DNA of 18,820 bases. It comes from Hungatella sp. UBA4396 (GTDB lineage: Bacteria; Bacillota; Clostridia; Lachnospirales; Lachnospiraceae). This document shows positions 1 through 7,337 of the stretch, one piece after another. Every line of letters starts with the position of its first letter. Position 1 is the first letter of the stretch. Below the pieces are notes generated by a model. That model was given only the letters and a program-made list of their open reading frames with translations. It was not told the origin of the DNA and did not search any database. The stretch is from contig DGRE01000011.1 in NCBI GenBank assembly GCA_002389905.1, positions 1 to 18,820 of the forward strand, given 5' to 3'. Both the position numbers and the translations under genes were made by a program.

Positions 1-8
1 AAGTGATT

Positions 9-34
9 CAGCCCCAGTTTAAGAACTGGGGCTG
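9..34. terminator. Stem-loop downstream of the HipA-like kinase gene
   Basis: A perfect 11-bp stem (CAGCCCCAGTT / AACTGGGGCTG) closes a 4-nt TAAG loop about 33 nt past the stop of the kinase gene. On the minus strand, where that gene is transcribed, the stem is followed by AATCACTT, so there is no real U-run. It may be a transcript end, an RNA-stabilising hairpin, or a terminator shared with an unseen gene to the left. Confidence 0.45.
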
Positions 35-67
35 CAAAATGACAGGGAAATGCGATGACCGGTTTTC

Positions 68-1246
68 TTATTTTCTATACTGATACTCCCACAAGGGTGC
101 ACCATTCATAAAATCAACATACATCCTGATTTTGGCCTCATACGCTTCACAAATATCCGTTCTCCGCATGTCCGGCATGGATTCATCTCTTTTTAACAAT
201 GCATACAATTCTTCCGGCTGGGGTAATGACGTTATTTCAATCATATCCGGCCGTGTCACATATTTAAGCATATCTGTTTCCCTCTTACGAAAGCTGGTAA
301 CAGCAATATCATACAATCCTTTTCCCTTTGGCACATGGCTTCTATAAAATAAGCAGTTTCCATTATCAAAAATCGGAGCCGGACCCAGAAACTCCAAGGT
401 GTCAGAATCACGAAGCATTCCGAAATTATTAAAATGCCGGTCAGTATTGGTCAATATAAAATCTGTTATAATCTGATATTCCATAAAGGGGCGTAAATCA
501 ATTCCCTGCCCGGAGGCAAATTCAATATACGCCTCATATTCAGACTGTTCATTCCGTTTTTTATGACCATAAGCAATTTCAAAAGCAGAAACGAACTCTG
601 TATGCCTGTCACAAAAATTGCGGCAGGCGCAGCCAGTGGTTTTACCCTCAGGAGTCACCAGTTCTGTCAGCCAATAGGGTACAAAGGGGAAACGTCCCTG
701 TCTTTCGTGAAGTCCGCTGGCAAATACCTCGTTTAAGGACTGCTGAATGCTTCCATCATAATTTCCCTTTACCAATACACGCTCGTCCTCCAGAATAATC
801 CACTTTTTCTTTAATTCTCCCTGTAAAGAAGAACTGGGGATAAATGGAGAGCCATTGGTTAAATCCATAGGCTGACTGCCTGATATTTCTATAGAAGAGA
901 AAGAATCTTTAAATGGATTGTCAAACAAGTTAACTTGTTCCCAAGTGTAATCCGATTCCAGAGGCTTCACCCAATAACAGTCTGTAAGGCTCAAGCCTAA
1001 ATTCCGAAGGAGAAGCTCTTTTGTTGAAGAAATCCGCTCTTCCATCAAATCTGCAGTGATTCCCCGGCGGGTAATCGGTATGGTTCTGTTGGACCACCAG
1101 GTTTTCAGGGAAATATTTTCAGAGCATAAAACCGGCAGATATGGCTTATTCACTTCATCACCAATATCAGTTATATCTCCTGCATCATCAATCATAAGCA
1201 CTGCAACAACTGTGTTCTTATGCTGCAATATATAAGGTTTCTCCAT
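68..1246 (-). CDS. HipA-like Ser/Thr kinase domain protein (possible toxin)
   Basis: A 392-residue protein with the catalytic signature of the HipA kinase family. TNTDRHFNNFGMLRD at about 266-280 supplies the catalytic Asp269 and the metal ligand Asn274, and PIFDNGNCLF at about 291-300 supplies the metal-binding Asp294 (equivalent to DFG). LQGELKKKW at about 141-149 may be the ATP-binding lysine region. HipA kinases phosphorylate protein targets such as aminoacyl-tRNA synthetases and usually act as toxins with a HipB antitoxin. The first ~140 residues do not resemble the canonical HipA N-terminal subdomain, so this is a divergent branch. The ATG follows a GGTGA ribosome site that overlaps the stop region of the upstream gene, only 4 nt away, so the two are co-transcribed and probably coupled. 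Toxin activity is inferred; an accessory kinase role is possible. Confidence 0.75.
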   Translation of the reverse strand: MEKPYILQHKNTVVAVLMIDDAGDITDIGDEVNKPYLPVLCSENISLKTWWSNRTIPITRRGITADLMEERISSTKELLLRNLGLSLTDCYWVKPLESDYTWEQVNLFDNPFKDSFSSIEISGSQPMDLTNGSPFIPSSSLQGELKKKWIILEDERVLVKGNYDGSIQQSLNEVFASGLHERQGRFPFVPYWLTELVTPEGKTTGCACRNFCDRHTEFVSAFEIAYGHKKRNEQSEYEAYIEFASGQGIDLRPFMEYQIITDFILTNTDRHFNNFGMLRDSDTLEFLGPAPIFDNGNCLFYRSHVPKGKGLYDIAVTSFRKRETDMLKYVTRPDMIEITSLPQPEELYALLKRDESMPDMRRTDICEAYEAKIRMYVDFMNGAPLWEYQYRK

Positions 1247-1250
1247 AAAA

Positions 1251-1481
1251 TCACCGCCGCTCTTTTATAATCGTTTCCGCCAACTGGTCTACCTTGTTTT
1301 TTCTGCAAATGCGTCTTGCCAGAAGCAGGACAACATCCTTTGCCACCCAATCAGGATATTGTTTTAATACCTGGGGAGAAATCTGCACCGGATACCCGGT
1401 ATCTTTTATATAAAGGGTATTTTTTCCCTCTTCTTCCCTTATTTCCACATATGCATCAAGACTCTTGTCATAAAACCGCAT
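1251..1481 (-). CDS. Small 76-residue partner of the HipA-like kinase (candidate antitoxin)
   Basis: A 76-residue protein beginning MRFYDKSLDAYVEI. A longer reading to 1607 exists but would run through a strong terminator and the promoter, and has no ribosome site. The ATG at 1481 has AAAGGGG about 9 nt upstream, so I chose it. The sequence is charged, with a predicted beta-rich N-terminal half (YVEIREEEGKNTLYIKDTGYPVQI) and a helical basic C-terminal half ending KERR. I see no helix-turn-helix, unlike HipB. It is the first gene of a two-gene unit with the kinase 4 nt downstream, the usual antitoxin-first order. I do not recognise the family; antitoxin is inferred from position only. Confidence 0.6.
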   Translation of the reverse strand: MRFYDKSLDAYVEIREEEGKNTLYIKDTGYPVQISPQVLKQYPDWVAKDVVLLLARRICRKNKVDQLAETIIKERR

Positions 1482-1500
1482 TGCATTCAGCCCCTTTTTA

Positions 1501-1526
1501 ACACAAAAATGTGTAATCATATGATT
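1501..1526. promoter_or_regulatory. Two adjacent palindromes in the kinase-unit leader (candidate operator)
   Basis: ACACA-AAAA-TGTGT (1501-1514) is followed one base after by the perfect 12-bp palindrome AATCATATGATT (1515-1526). Both lie just downstream of the -10 box of the promoter reading to the left, covering the predicted transcription start. That is the usual place for an autorepressor site of a toxin-antitoxin pair. The first could also form a short RNA hairpin. Confidence 0.45.
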
Positions 1527-1527
1527 T

Positions 1528-1556
1528 ATTATATACGATTGGGAACTTCTCCACAA
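1528..1556 (-). promoter_or_regulatory. Sigma-A type promoter of the HipA-like unit
   Basis: On the minus strand TTGTGG (1551-1556) and TATAAT (1528-1533) are separated by exactly 17 bp. The predicted start is near 1521, about 40 nt before the ATG at 1481. This supports the short start of the partner gene. Confidence 0.7.
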
Positions 1557-1571
1557 GTAAAATAAACGGAC

Positions 1572-1604
1572 TAAAAAAGGCTCCCACGATACACGTGAAA
1601 GCCT
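1572..1604 (-). terminator. Rho-independent terminator of the cupin gene
   Basis: On the minus strand AGGCTTTCACG and CGTGGGAGCCT form an 11-bp stem (two G-U pairs) around a TGTAT loop, followed by a run of six T. It lies about 70 nt beyond the stop of the two-cupin gene and upstream of the kinase-unit promoter, separating the two transcripts. Confidence 0.85.
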
Positions 1605-1673
1605 CATAATTGGCAGCTTTTATAAAGATATCCTCTATACGATAACCTCTATACAATTACATGATCCTCCGGG

Positions 1674-2405
1674 TCACTCCGGCTTTGATACAATGAGCAT
1701 CATTTTAAATCTGTCATTCTCTCCTCTTACGGCATGAGGGATATCTGCGGGCATAACAATGCACTCTCCCATTTTCACCTGATGATGCTCTTCACCGATC
1801 ATCACATCCCCTTCACCCTCCAGGGCGATTACCAAGGCATCTCCTTCGCAGATGTGGGGGCCTACTCCGGTTCCCTTATCCATAGCCATAAGGGTCGTTG
1901 TAAAAAGTCCCCTCTGGACCAGGGTCAGGCTTGCAACCTTATGATCCTGATACCCGATTAACTCAGACAAGTTGTGTACGCAGGCTTTATCCACGTTTTT
2001 GATGTAGTCTTTATTGTTCATTTCAGAACCTCTCTTTCTCTCACTTGCGTCAGCCATCTCTCCCACCGATATCTGCAGCAGCCATAATGCAGCCAGTGCA
2101 TCAATGGAATGAGGACAGCCTGATGGAACAACCATACACTCCCCCGGATTCAGGCAATGTCTGGTCTCTCCCGCCTGAAGCTGCACCTGCCCTTCTATGA
2201 CGGCATATAAAATATCCTGATGCTGAATATCCGTGCTGATGCCTTCTCCCTTGTCAAAGAAAAATGCATGAAGAGACTCATTGACCCGGTTTATCATCTG
2301 CAGGCTTATGACCTGATGGGGATAAGGCGTGAGCATTTGTTTCATCTCCATAACAGTTCCCGGTGAAATACCATTAAAGTGAAAATTATCTTTCTTTTTT
2401 TCCAC
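1674..2405 (-). CDS. Two-domain cupin (bicupin) protein
   Basis: A 243-residue protein made of two related cupin domains. Domain 1 (about 20-115) has GECMVVPSGCPHSID as cupin motif 2 and a degenerate motif 1. Domain 2 (about 130-243) has HICEGDALVIALEGEGDVMIG as motif 1 and GECIVMPADIPHAV as motif 2. The halves share the pattern DKGxG / D-L / EG / GEC / VPxxxPH, pointing to an internal duplication. Complete metal-ligand sets are not evident, so it may be a ligand-binding or sensor cupin rather than an enzyme. The start is GTG; GGAGG lies about 12 nt upstream, which is long. An internal ATG at 2021 has AGAGG 7 nt upstream and would yield a separate 115-residue cupin, the size of common clostridial stand-alone cupins. 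It sits downstream of the Crp/Fnr gene but has its own promoter with a shared palindrome. Confidence 0.8.
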   Translation of the reverse strand: MEKKKDNFHFNGISPGTVMEMKQMLTPYPHQVISLQMINRVNESLHAFFFDKGEGISTDIQHQDILYAVIEGQVQLQAGETRHCLNPGECMVVPSGCPHSIDALAALWLLQISVGEMADASERKRGSEMNNKDYIKNVDKACVHNLSELIGYQDHKVASLTLVQRGLFTTTLMAMDKGTGVGPHICEGDALVIALEGEGDVMIGEEHHQVKMGECIVMPADIPHAVRGENDRFKMMLIVSKPE

Positions 2406-2452
2406 AGGCTTCTATGACCTCCTTTTTGATTCACTCAAATTAACTAAAGAAA

Positions 2453-2494
2453 ATCATACTATAGTTCTAAAATTAAATCCATTGCCATGGCAAC
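2453..2494 (-). promoter_or_regulatory. Cupin promoter with activator-type palindrome at about -41.5
   Basis: The -10 box TATGAT (2453-2458, minus) has only a weak -35 (TGGATT). The palindrome ATTGC-CATG-GCAAC (2481-2494) is centred 34.5 bp from the inner end of the -10, about -41.5 from a predicted start near 2446. This is the class II position for CRP/FNR activators. The same motif and spacing occur upstream of the ABC operon. Confidence 0.6.
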
Positions 2495-2507
2495 AGAGGG
2501 GCAGGTT

Positions 2508-3245
2508 TTACTGGAGAAAGCTTTTATCATGAATCTGAATATACTTTCCTTCAAAGGATAATATCCCCTCCTGCTGCATTCTTCCCAGCTCCCGTGACAG
2601 GGCACTCCGGTCTACGCAGAGAAATTCCGCTAAATCATTTCTCCGGAAGGGAAGCTCAATGAAACCTTTTTCACTGCATTTTTGCATCTGCAAATATACC
2701 TTCACCTTATCTCTCAGCCGTTTTTGGGCTAAAATGCGCACCTTATGGTTTAAAAATCTGGCCTTGCAGGCAAATTCCCGCAGCAGGTTGGTGGAAACCT
2801 TCATTTTAAACGGGCAGGTTCCATGCTCTATGGAAAACAGGGACGACAAGTCCAAAAATAAGATTTCACAGTCCGTAACCGCCCAAATCTGCATGGAGCT
2901 GTCTCTGGTATCCGAACAGGCAAGGTCTTCTCCGAACATATCTCCCACGGAACAATGATTGATGTTGATCTGGCTGCCGTTTTCACTGTAAAGGGTCAGT
3001 TCCACTGTACCGCTTAAAACAATACCTGCAAAATTTGCCCGATCACTGGCCTGCAGGATCATATTTCCTTTATAAAAGGACTTATACTTTGCATGAAGAC
3101 AGTGGAGCACAGGCGTATATTTGTGTTCGGGAATCCCTTCAAAACAGCTGCACTGTTTCAGCACATGGGAAAAACGTTTTGTATCATGTTCTGATATTTG
3201 GCCGGGGCTGCTGCAGCAATACCGGTCCTGTCTGGTTTCTTTCAT
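2508..3245 (-). CDS. Crp/Fnr-family transcription regulator
   Basis: A 245-residue cytoplasmic DNA-binding regulator. The N-terminal cyclic-nucleotide-binding-like beta barrel spans about 30-145 (GIVLSGTVELTLYSENG, SVGDMFGEDLA), a long dimer helix about 145-175, and the C-terminal winged helix about 180-240. The helix-turn-helix reads NDLAEFLCVDRSALSRELGRM. Aligned to FNR, the residues equal to FNR Ser212 and Arg213 are kept (SR) while FNR Glu209 is replaced by Ser, consistent with a half-site related to but different from TTGAT. Several Cys lie near the N terminus (including CC at 10-11 and CSC at 32-34), but not in the FNR cluster spacing, so redox sensing is only possible. I start at the ATG at 3245: the GTG six bases earlier overlaps the GGAGG ribosome site. 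It is divergent from the ATPase fusion gene, and shared palindromes suggest it controls that gene, the cupin gene and the ABC operon. Confidence 0.9.
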   Translation of the reverse strand: MKETRQDRYCCSSPGQISEHDTKRFSHVLKQCSCFEGIPEHKYTPVLHCLHAKYKSFYKGNMILQASDRANFAGIVLSGTVELTLYSENGSQININHCSVGDMFGEDLACSDTRDSSMQIWAVTDCEILFLDLSSLFSIEHGTCPFKMKVSTNLLREFACKARFLNHKVRILAQKRLRDKVKVYLQMQKCSEKGFIELPFRRNDLAEFLCVDRSALSRELGRMQQEGILSFEGKYIQIHDKSFLQ

Positions 3246-3257
3246 ATTCACCTCCGC

Positions 3258-3299
3258 GTTGCCACAGCAACAGACATTTGGTTCATAAACATATATTCT
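3258..3299 (+). promoter_or_regulatory. Candidate activator site and promoter of the ATPase fusion gene
   Basis: The perfect palindrome GTTGC-CACA-GCAAC (3258-3271) is the best-matched sibling of the site in front of the ABC operon: the two share 16 of 18 bases over GTTGCnnCAGCAACAGAC. On the plus strand a weak -10 (TATTCT, 3294-3299) lies 34.5 bp from its centre, the same distance as at the other two promoters. The palindrome also sits 2 bp from the ribosome site of the divergent regulator gene and could affect it. Confidence 0.5.
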
Positions 3300-3319
3300 T
3301 AGTTAGATATCACTAACTA
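3300..3319. promoter_or_regulatory. Palindromic operator TAGTTAG-N6-CTAACTA
   Basis: Perfect 7-bp arms separated by 6 bp (ATATCA) lie midway between the regulator and the ATPase fusion gene. The TTAG-N6-CTAA core has the half-site spacing of CRP/FNR sites. It overlaps the predicted start of the plus-strand transcript and a possible -35 (TTAGTG) of the regulator promoter, positions that fit repression. A second copy is at 9839-9858. Confidence 0.55.
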
Positions 3320-3341
3320 TTATTATATAACAAGACCAGCC

Positions 3342-3357
3342 AGGGAGTCAACTCCCT
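3342..3357 (+). promoter_or_regulatory. Leader stem-loop before the ATPase fusion gene
   Basis: AGGGAGT and ACTCCCT form a perfect inverted repeat (2-4 nt loop) ending 11 nt before the AGGAGG ribosome site at 3369-3374. The CTCC of its right arm could also pair with GGAG of the ribosome site. It may be a 5' leader hairpin or a further operator; function unknown. Confidence 0.4.
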
Positions 3358-3380
3358 TACGGTACGCCAGGAGGAATGAT

Positions 3381-6300
3381 ATGAGTTATATTGGAATTGA
3401 CTGCGGAACCGCTTCCCTTAAATTCATCTGCCTGTCAGAAACGAATGAGGTCATATGGAAAGGGTACAGGCTTCATTATGGACGCCTGACAGAGGCTCTC
3501 AGTGAAATTATAAAAGAATTTTTAAAACAACACCCTGATGCAGCAGCCTGTCCTGCCGTCCTTACAGGCAGCGGCGGTGCGGCTTTTGCAAAAGAACACG
3601 CGGGACTGGCATTTCTGGGAGATATTCCGGCCATTTCAGAGGGAACCCGCCTTCTTTGCCCCCAGGCCGCTTCAGTCATTGAAATAGGAAGCCAGCATGC
3701 CCGGGATCTGACGGAAAAAGCTCTTTCAATACCCCGCATTTCCGGACGCTGTGCCGTATTTGCCAAAACAGATATCATTCACAGACAGCAGGAAGGAGCA
3801 TCTGTCCCTGATATTCTTCTAGGTTTATGCTATGCCATGATAAAAAATTACAAGGCAGTGATTGTAAAAAACCTTCCTGTAGAGGCTCCTATTGCTCTCT
3901 GCGGCGGAATCGCACATAACCGGGGTGTGATCCGGGCTGTTCTCGATACATTTAATCTCAAGGAAGACCAGTTGCTGATACCGGAAATGTTTCCCTTTGC
4001 AGGAGCCATGGGAGCTGCCTTAGAAGCAAAACAAAAGGGGAATGCCCTTTCCCTGCTGACTTCTGCACTGGAATCCAAGGCCTCAGGTGCCAAAGGTTTG
4101 CCCCGGCTTCCTGCACTTACGTTGCGGGAAGGGACCTGCCTGAAAGACCCTTCCTGCACTCCCCCCGGTCCCGATACCGGATGTTCCCTGGGTATTGACA
4201 TCGGCTCCACCAGCACCAATCTGGTTCTCATTGATGAAAATGGGGCATTTGTGGATTTCCAGTATCTGCGCACAGCAGGAAACCCGGAACAGGCCGTGAG
4301 AACAGGCCTTCAAAATATTGTAAATCGTTTCGGAAAGCTTCCTATTCTGGCCGTAGGCGTTACCGGTTCAGGAAGAGAGCGGATTGGAAAGCTGGTGGGC
4401 GCCGATGCTGTGCGGGATGAGATCACTGCACAGGCCAAGGCTGCTTCCAGATTCGTTCCTGATGCAGATACAGTCTTTGAAATCGGCGGACAGGATTCCA
4501 AGTACATTTCCCTGCAGGAAGGGCAGGTTGCAGATTTTCAGATGAACAAAATATGTGCGGCGGGAACCGGTTCTTTTGTAGAGGAGCAAGCGATCCGCAT
4601 GGGAATTCCTCTGGCGGAATTCGGGCCTTTAGCTCTTTCTGCCTCATCTCCCCTGGATCTTGGAGAACGGTGTACGGTGTTTATAGAAACCTCCATCGCT
4701 TCCGCTTCTGCCCAGGGTGCACGGACTGAGGACATTGCCGCCGGACTGTGCCATTCCATTGTGCGGAATTACATTCACAAGGTGGTGGGAAGCAAACCTG
4801 TGGGCAAGAAAATCGTGCTTCAGGGCGGAGTGGCCTATAATCCGGGGATTGTGGCCGCATTCCAGCACTTTTTTGGAGAACGCCTTTTCGTTTCTCCTTA
4901 TTTCCCTGTCAGCGGGGCTTTGGGGGCCGCACTTTTGGCAGCTGAAGCCATGGAAGGCCAGAAAACTCATTTCAGAGGGTTTGACCTGCCAGGAGAAGCA
5001 GAAGGAGAAAATACAAAGGAACAGGAAGAAACCATGAAAAATATTGCCTTTTACAGGCAAAGCAATGAACTCTTGTTAAAAGGTTATGACGGAAAACAAG
5101 AACCCGGGAAAAAGACGGTGGGAGTTCCTTTTGTGTTGATGATACACAGGTTTTTCCCCATGGCAAACGCATTTTTTAAGGATCTGGGCTTTCATGTCCT
5201 GCTTTCCACTCCAACCAATGAAAACACCATAGAGCTTTCCCAGCAGTATTCCCAGGGAGAGACCTGCTATCCGGTCAAGCTGATCCACGGCCATATGATG
5301 GAACTGGCTGAAAAGAAGGTGGATTATATCTTTTTGCCTTCCGTTCACACCATGAAGCACGAAAGCTCCCGTGTCAGCCACAATTACGGCTGTGTTTATA
5401 TGCAGACAGCTCCCCGGCTGGTTGCTAAGAACCTGAAACTGGAGCAGCAGGGAATCGAACTGTTAAACCCTGTATTTGATCTGGATTTTGGAAAAGAGGC
5501 CATGGCCTCCGCCATGATTGGGGTTGGACAGAGTCTTGGATTTTCAAAGCCCCGGTGCATGAAAGCACTTCTGGCAGGGGCAGCCGCGGTGCGGAATTAT
5601 GGCACTATGGTAGAAAAGCAGGGAAAAGCACTTCTTGATACCCTTCGGCCTGAAGACAAGGTGCTGGTACTCATCACCCGTAATTACGGAATTTCTGATC
5701 CGGTTTTAAACATGGGAATCCCTGAACTGCTGCTGGAACGGGGACATAAGGTAATCACTCTGTCTCATCTTCCGGCTCATGATCTGGATATTTCAGAGGA
5801 TTATCCTAATCTTTACTGGCCCTTTGGACAACACATTCTCTCCGGGGCAAAAATGGTAAAGCATCACCCCAACCTCTATGCCGTCTACTTAAACAATCAC
5901 GGTTGCGGGCCGGATACCATGATTTCCCATATGTTCCGCCAGGAAATGGGTGACAAGCCTTATCTGCAGATTGAGGTTGATGAGCATTTTTCAAAGGTCG
6001 GTGTGATCACACGAATTGAAGCATTTTTAAACAGTTTAAGTAAACAGCCTGAAAGACCGGTTCCCTCAGGCTTCCAATTGGAAAATGTTCCCGTTAAACG
6101 TTCCAGAATAAGCCTCGTCCCTGACACGAAAAAGCCTCTGTGGCTTCCTGAGCTGTCATGGTACTCTCCTCTTCTTTCCGATTATTTTAAAAGGGCTTAC
6201 GGAGTGGAGGCTCCCATTATGGCTCCTGTGGACAGTACACGGCTGAACATGGGCCGGGCAGAGACTAATTCCAAGGAATACCTGCCTTTTGCAGCCTCTT

Positions 6301-7157
6301 TGGGAAGTATTCTTCATTTGGCCTCCAGTGAAAAGGCTCCTTTCCAATGCCTGATACCTTCGACAGAAGGCGCAGAAGCCGACGGGCAGTACAGCCGGGC
6401 CATTGAGGCCATTCTCTCCCGCCGTGGTCTGGAACATGCGGGACTGGTATCTCCCATATTGGAAAGTCTTCCCCTGACCGCCAAAGAGCCGGAACTGCTG
6501 TTTCGGGCCATTCTCACCGGGGATTTATTGTTCTGCGCCCCGCCGGATAAGCGGAAGGCCCTGCAGCCAGCATCCATTCCGGATTGGGAGGAGCTTATGG
6601 CTTTGGCTTCCCACATTGGCTCCCTTCCAAGAAATGGAATCCGTTTGTCTGCTGTCGGGGTACCAACGAATTTATTTGCCCTTAATGACGGGGTGCTTCA
6701 CACTCTGGAGATGGAAGAATATCACTTCCTGTATGCTCCGCTGGCAGAATATCTCTGGTTTTTATGGAATGACTGCGAGGAAAATAAGAAACAAAAGAAG
6801 CTGCTAAAGAAATTCCGGGAACAGATGGCAGAACTGGGCAAAGCCCTTGGAGAGCAAAGCAGCTTTTCCAGAGACTTAGATGGGTTGAAAGCCATTGCCG
6901 ACCAGACTCTTCCGGGCCTTGCCGGGGCTAATGGACGCTACCGCTATGCCAAGGCAAAACAAAGCGCCTTATGGACAGATGCTGTTCTCACCATTGCTCC
7001 AAGATACGAAAATACGGCCCTGGTGCTGGAGATGGCAGGCATGGATTCCCAGGTTCCCCTGTATCACCTGTCCATGGATCATGACTGGGATGAAGCTTCC
7101 TGGTCCTCCCTCCGTTCTTTTCTGTATTATGTAGAGAAAGAAAAAGCGGCTGTATAA
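3381..7157 (+). CDS. Acyl-CoA dehydratase activase-related fusion protein (two BadF/HgdC-type ATPase domains + DUF2229/HgdB-like module)
   Basis: A 1258-residue cytoplasmic protein. ATPase domain 1 (about 1-215) starts GIDCGTASLK. Domain 2 (about 270-520) starts GIDIGSTSTN and has GGQDSKYI plus the two Cys that in HgdC-type activators bind a [4Fe-4S] cluster across the dimer: Cys392 (KICAAGTG) and Cys431 (ERCTVF). Domain 1 keeps only the second, Cys124 (GRCAVF); the segment with the first is missing. A DUF2229/HgdB-like region follows (about 580-880) with conserved-looking Cys629 (ETCYP), Cys671 (YGCVYMQ) and Cys842 (HGCGPD). The last ~350 residues are poorly recognisable. Relatives use ATP hydrolysis to drive low-potential electron transfer to Fe-S dehydratases or double-cubane proteins; the substrate of the large fused family is unknown. 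Relatives I recall are nearer 1400 residues. The ATG has AGGAGG 6 nt upstream. No separate dehydratase subunits are nearby. Confidence 0.85.
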   Translation: MSYIGIDCGTASLKFICLSETNEVIWKGYRLHYGRLTEALSEIIKEFLKQHPDAAACPAVLTGSGGAAFAKEHAGLAFLGDIPAISEGTRLLCPQAASVIEIGSQHARDLTEKALSIPRISGRCAVFAKTDIIHRQQEGASVPDILLGLCYAMIKNYKAVIVKNLPVEAPIALCGGIAHNRGVIRAVLDTFNLKEDQLLIPEMFPFAGAMGAALEAKQKGNALSLLTSALESKASGAKGLPRLPALTLREGTCLKDPSCTPPGPDTGCSLGIDIGSTSTNLVLIDENGAFVDFQYLRTAGNPEQAVRTGLQNIVNRFGKLPILAVGVTGSGRERIGKLVGADAVRDEITAQAKAASRFVPDADTVFEIGGQDSKYISLQEGQVADFQMNKICAAGTGSFVEEQAIRMGIPLAEFGPLALSASSPLDLGERCTVFIETSIASASAQGARTEDIAAGLCHSIVRNYIHKVVGSKPVGKKIVLQGGVAYNPGIVAAFQHFFGERLFVSPYFPVSGALGAALLAAEAMEGQKTHFRGFDLPGEAEGENTKEQEETMKNIAFYRQSNELLLKGYDGKQEPGKKTVGVPFVLMIHRFFPMANAFFKDLGFHVLLSTPTNENTIELSQQYSQGETCYPVKLIHGHMMELAEKKVDYIFLPSVHTMKHESSRVSHNYGCVYMQTAPRLVAKNLKLEQQGIELLNPVFDLDFGKEAMASAMIGVGQSLGFSKPRCMKALLAGAAAVRNYGTMVEKQGKALLDTLRPEDKVLVLITRNYGISDPVLNMGIPELLLERGHKVITLSHLPAHDLDISEDYPNLYWPFGQHILSGAKMVKHHPNLYAVYLNNHGCGPDTMISHMFRQEMGDKPYLQIEVDEHFSKVGVITRIEAFLNSLSKQPERPVPSGFQLENVPVKRSRISLVPDTKKPLWLPELSWYSPLLSDYFKRAYGVEAPIMAPVDSTRLNMGRAETNSKEYLPFAASLGSILHLASSEKAPFQCLIPSTEGAEADGQYSRAIEAILSRRGLEHAGLVSPILESLPLTAKEPELLFRAILTGDLLFCAPPDKRKALQPASIPDWEELMALASHIGSLPRNGIRLSAVGVPTNLFALNDGVLHTLEMEEYHFLYAPLAEYLWFLWNDCEENKKQKKLLKKFREQMAELGKALGEQSSFSRDLDGLKAIADQTLPGLAGANGRYRYAKAKQSALWTDAVLTIAPRYENTALVLEMAGMDSQVPLYHLSMDHDWDEASWSSLRSFLYYVEKEKAAV

Positions 7158-7177
7158 TTGGCCGCCATATAAAAGAG

Positions 7178-7262
7178 GTCCCAAAAGTTATGATGTGCCT
7201 CCAATAAGTCAGACCAAAAATCCAACTTATTGGAGGTCAATTCATTAAATTACTTTTGAACC
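7178..7262. repeat. Palindromic element, possible MITE or IS remnant
   Basis: A perfect 12-bp stem, CCTCCAATAAGT (7198-7209) with ACTTATTGGAGG (7225-7236), encloses a 15-nt loop. Outside it, weaker complementary arms end in the near-inverted repeat GGTCCCAAAAGTTAT / GGTTCAAAAGTAAT, giving an 85-bp element. No coding potential. It sits between convergent genes, where small non-autonomous elements are tolerated. A complex attenuator or processing hairpin is the alternative. Confidence 0.45.
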
Positions 7263-7275
7263 ATCTTTTGCACTC

Positions 7276-7309
7276 AAAAAAGGAGCTGTTTTTTCAACAG
7301 ACTCCTTTT
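7276..7309. terminator. Bidirectional terminator between convergent units
   Basis: AAAAAAGGAGCTGTT and AACAG-A-CTCCTTTT pair with one bulged A around a TTTTC loop. The stem is flanked by A-runs on the left and T-rich sequence on the right, so it can end transcripts from the fusion gene (plus) and the ABC operon (minus). Confidence 0.8.
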
Positions 7310-7337
7310 CCTGTTTTCCAATTAAAATACTGTTTTC

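Noticed and set aside
1482..1607. N-terminal extension of the 76-residue partner protein to an ATG at 1607
   Set aside because: It would be encoded across the cupin terminator and the kinase-unit promoter, and lacks a ribosome site.
2406..3380. Classical FNR site TTGAT-N4-ATCAA or CRP site TGTGA-N6-TCACA near the Crp/Fnr gene
   Set aside because: Neither consensus is present; the palindromes seen have related spacing but different half-sites.
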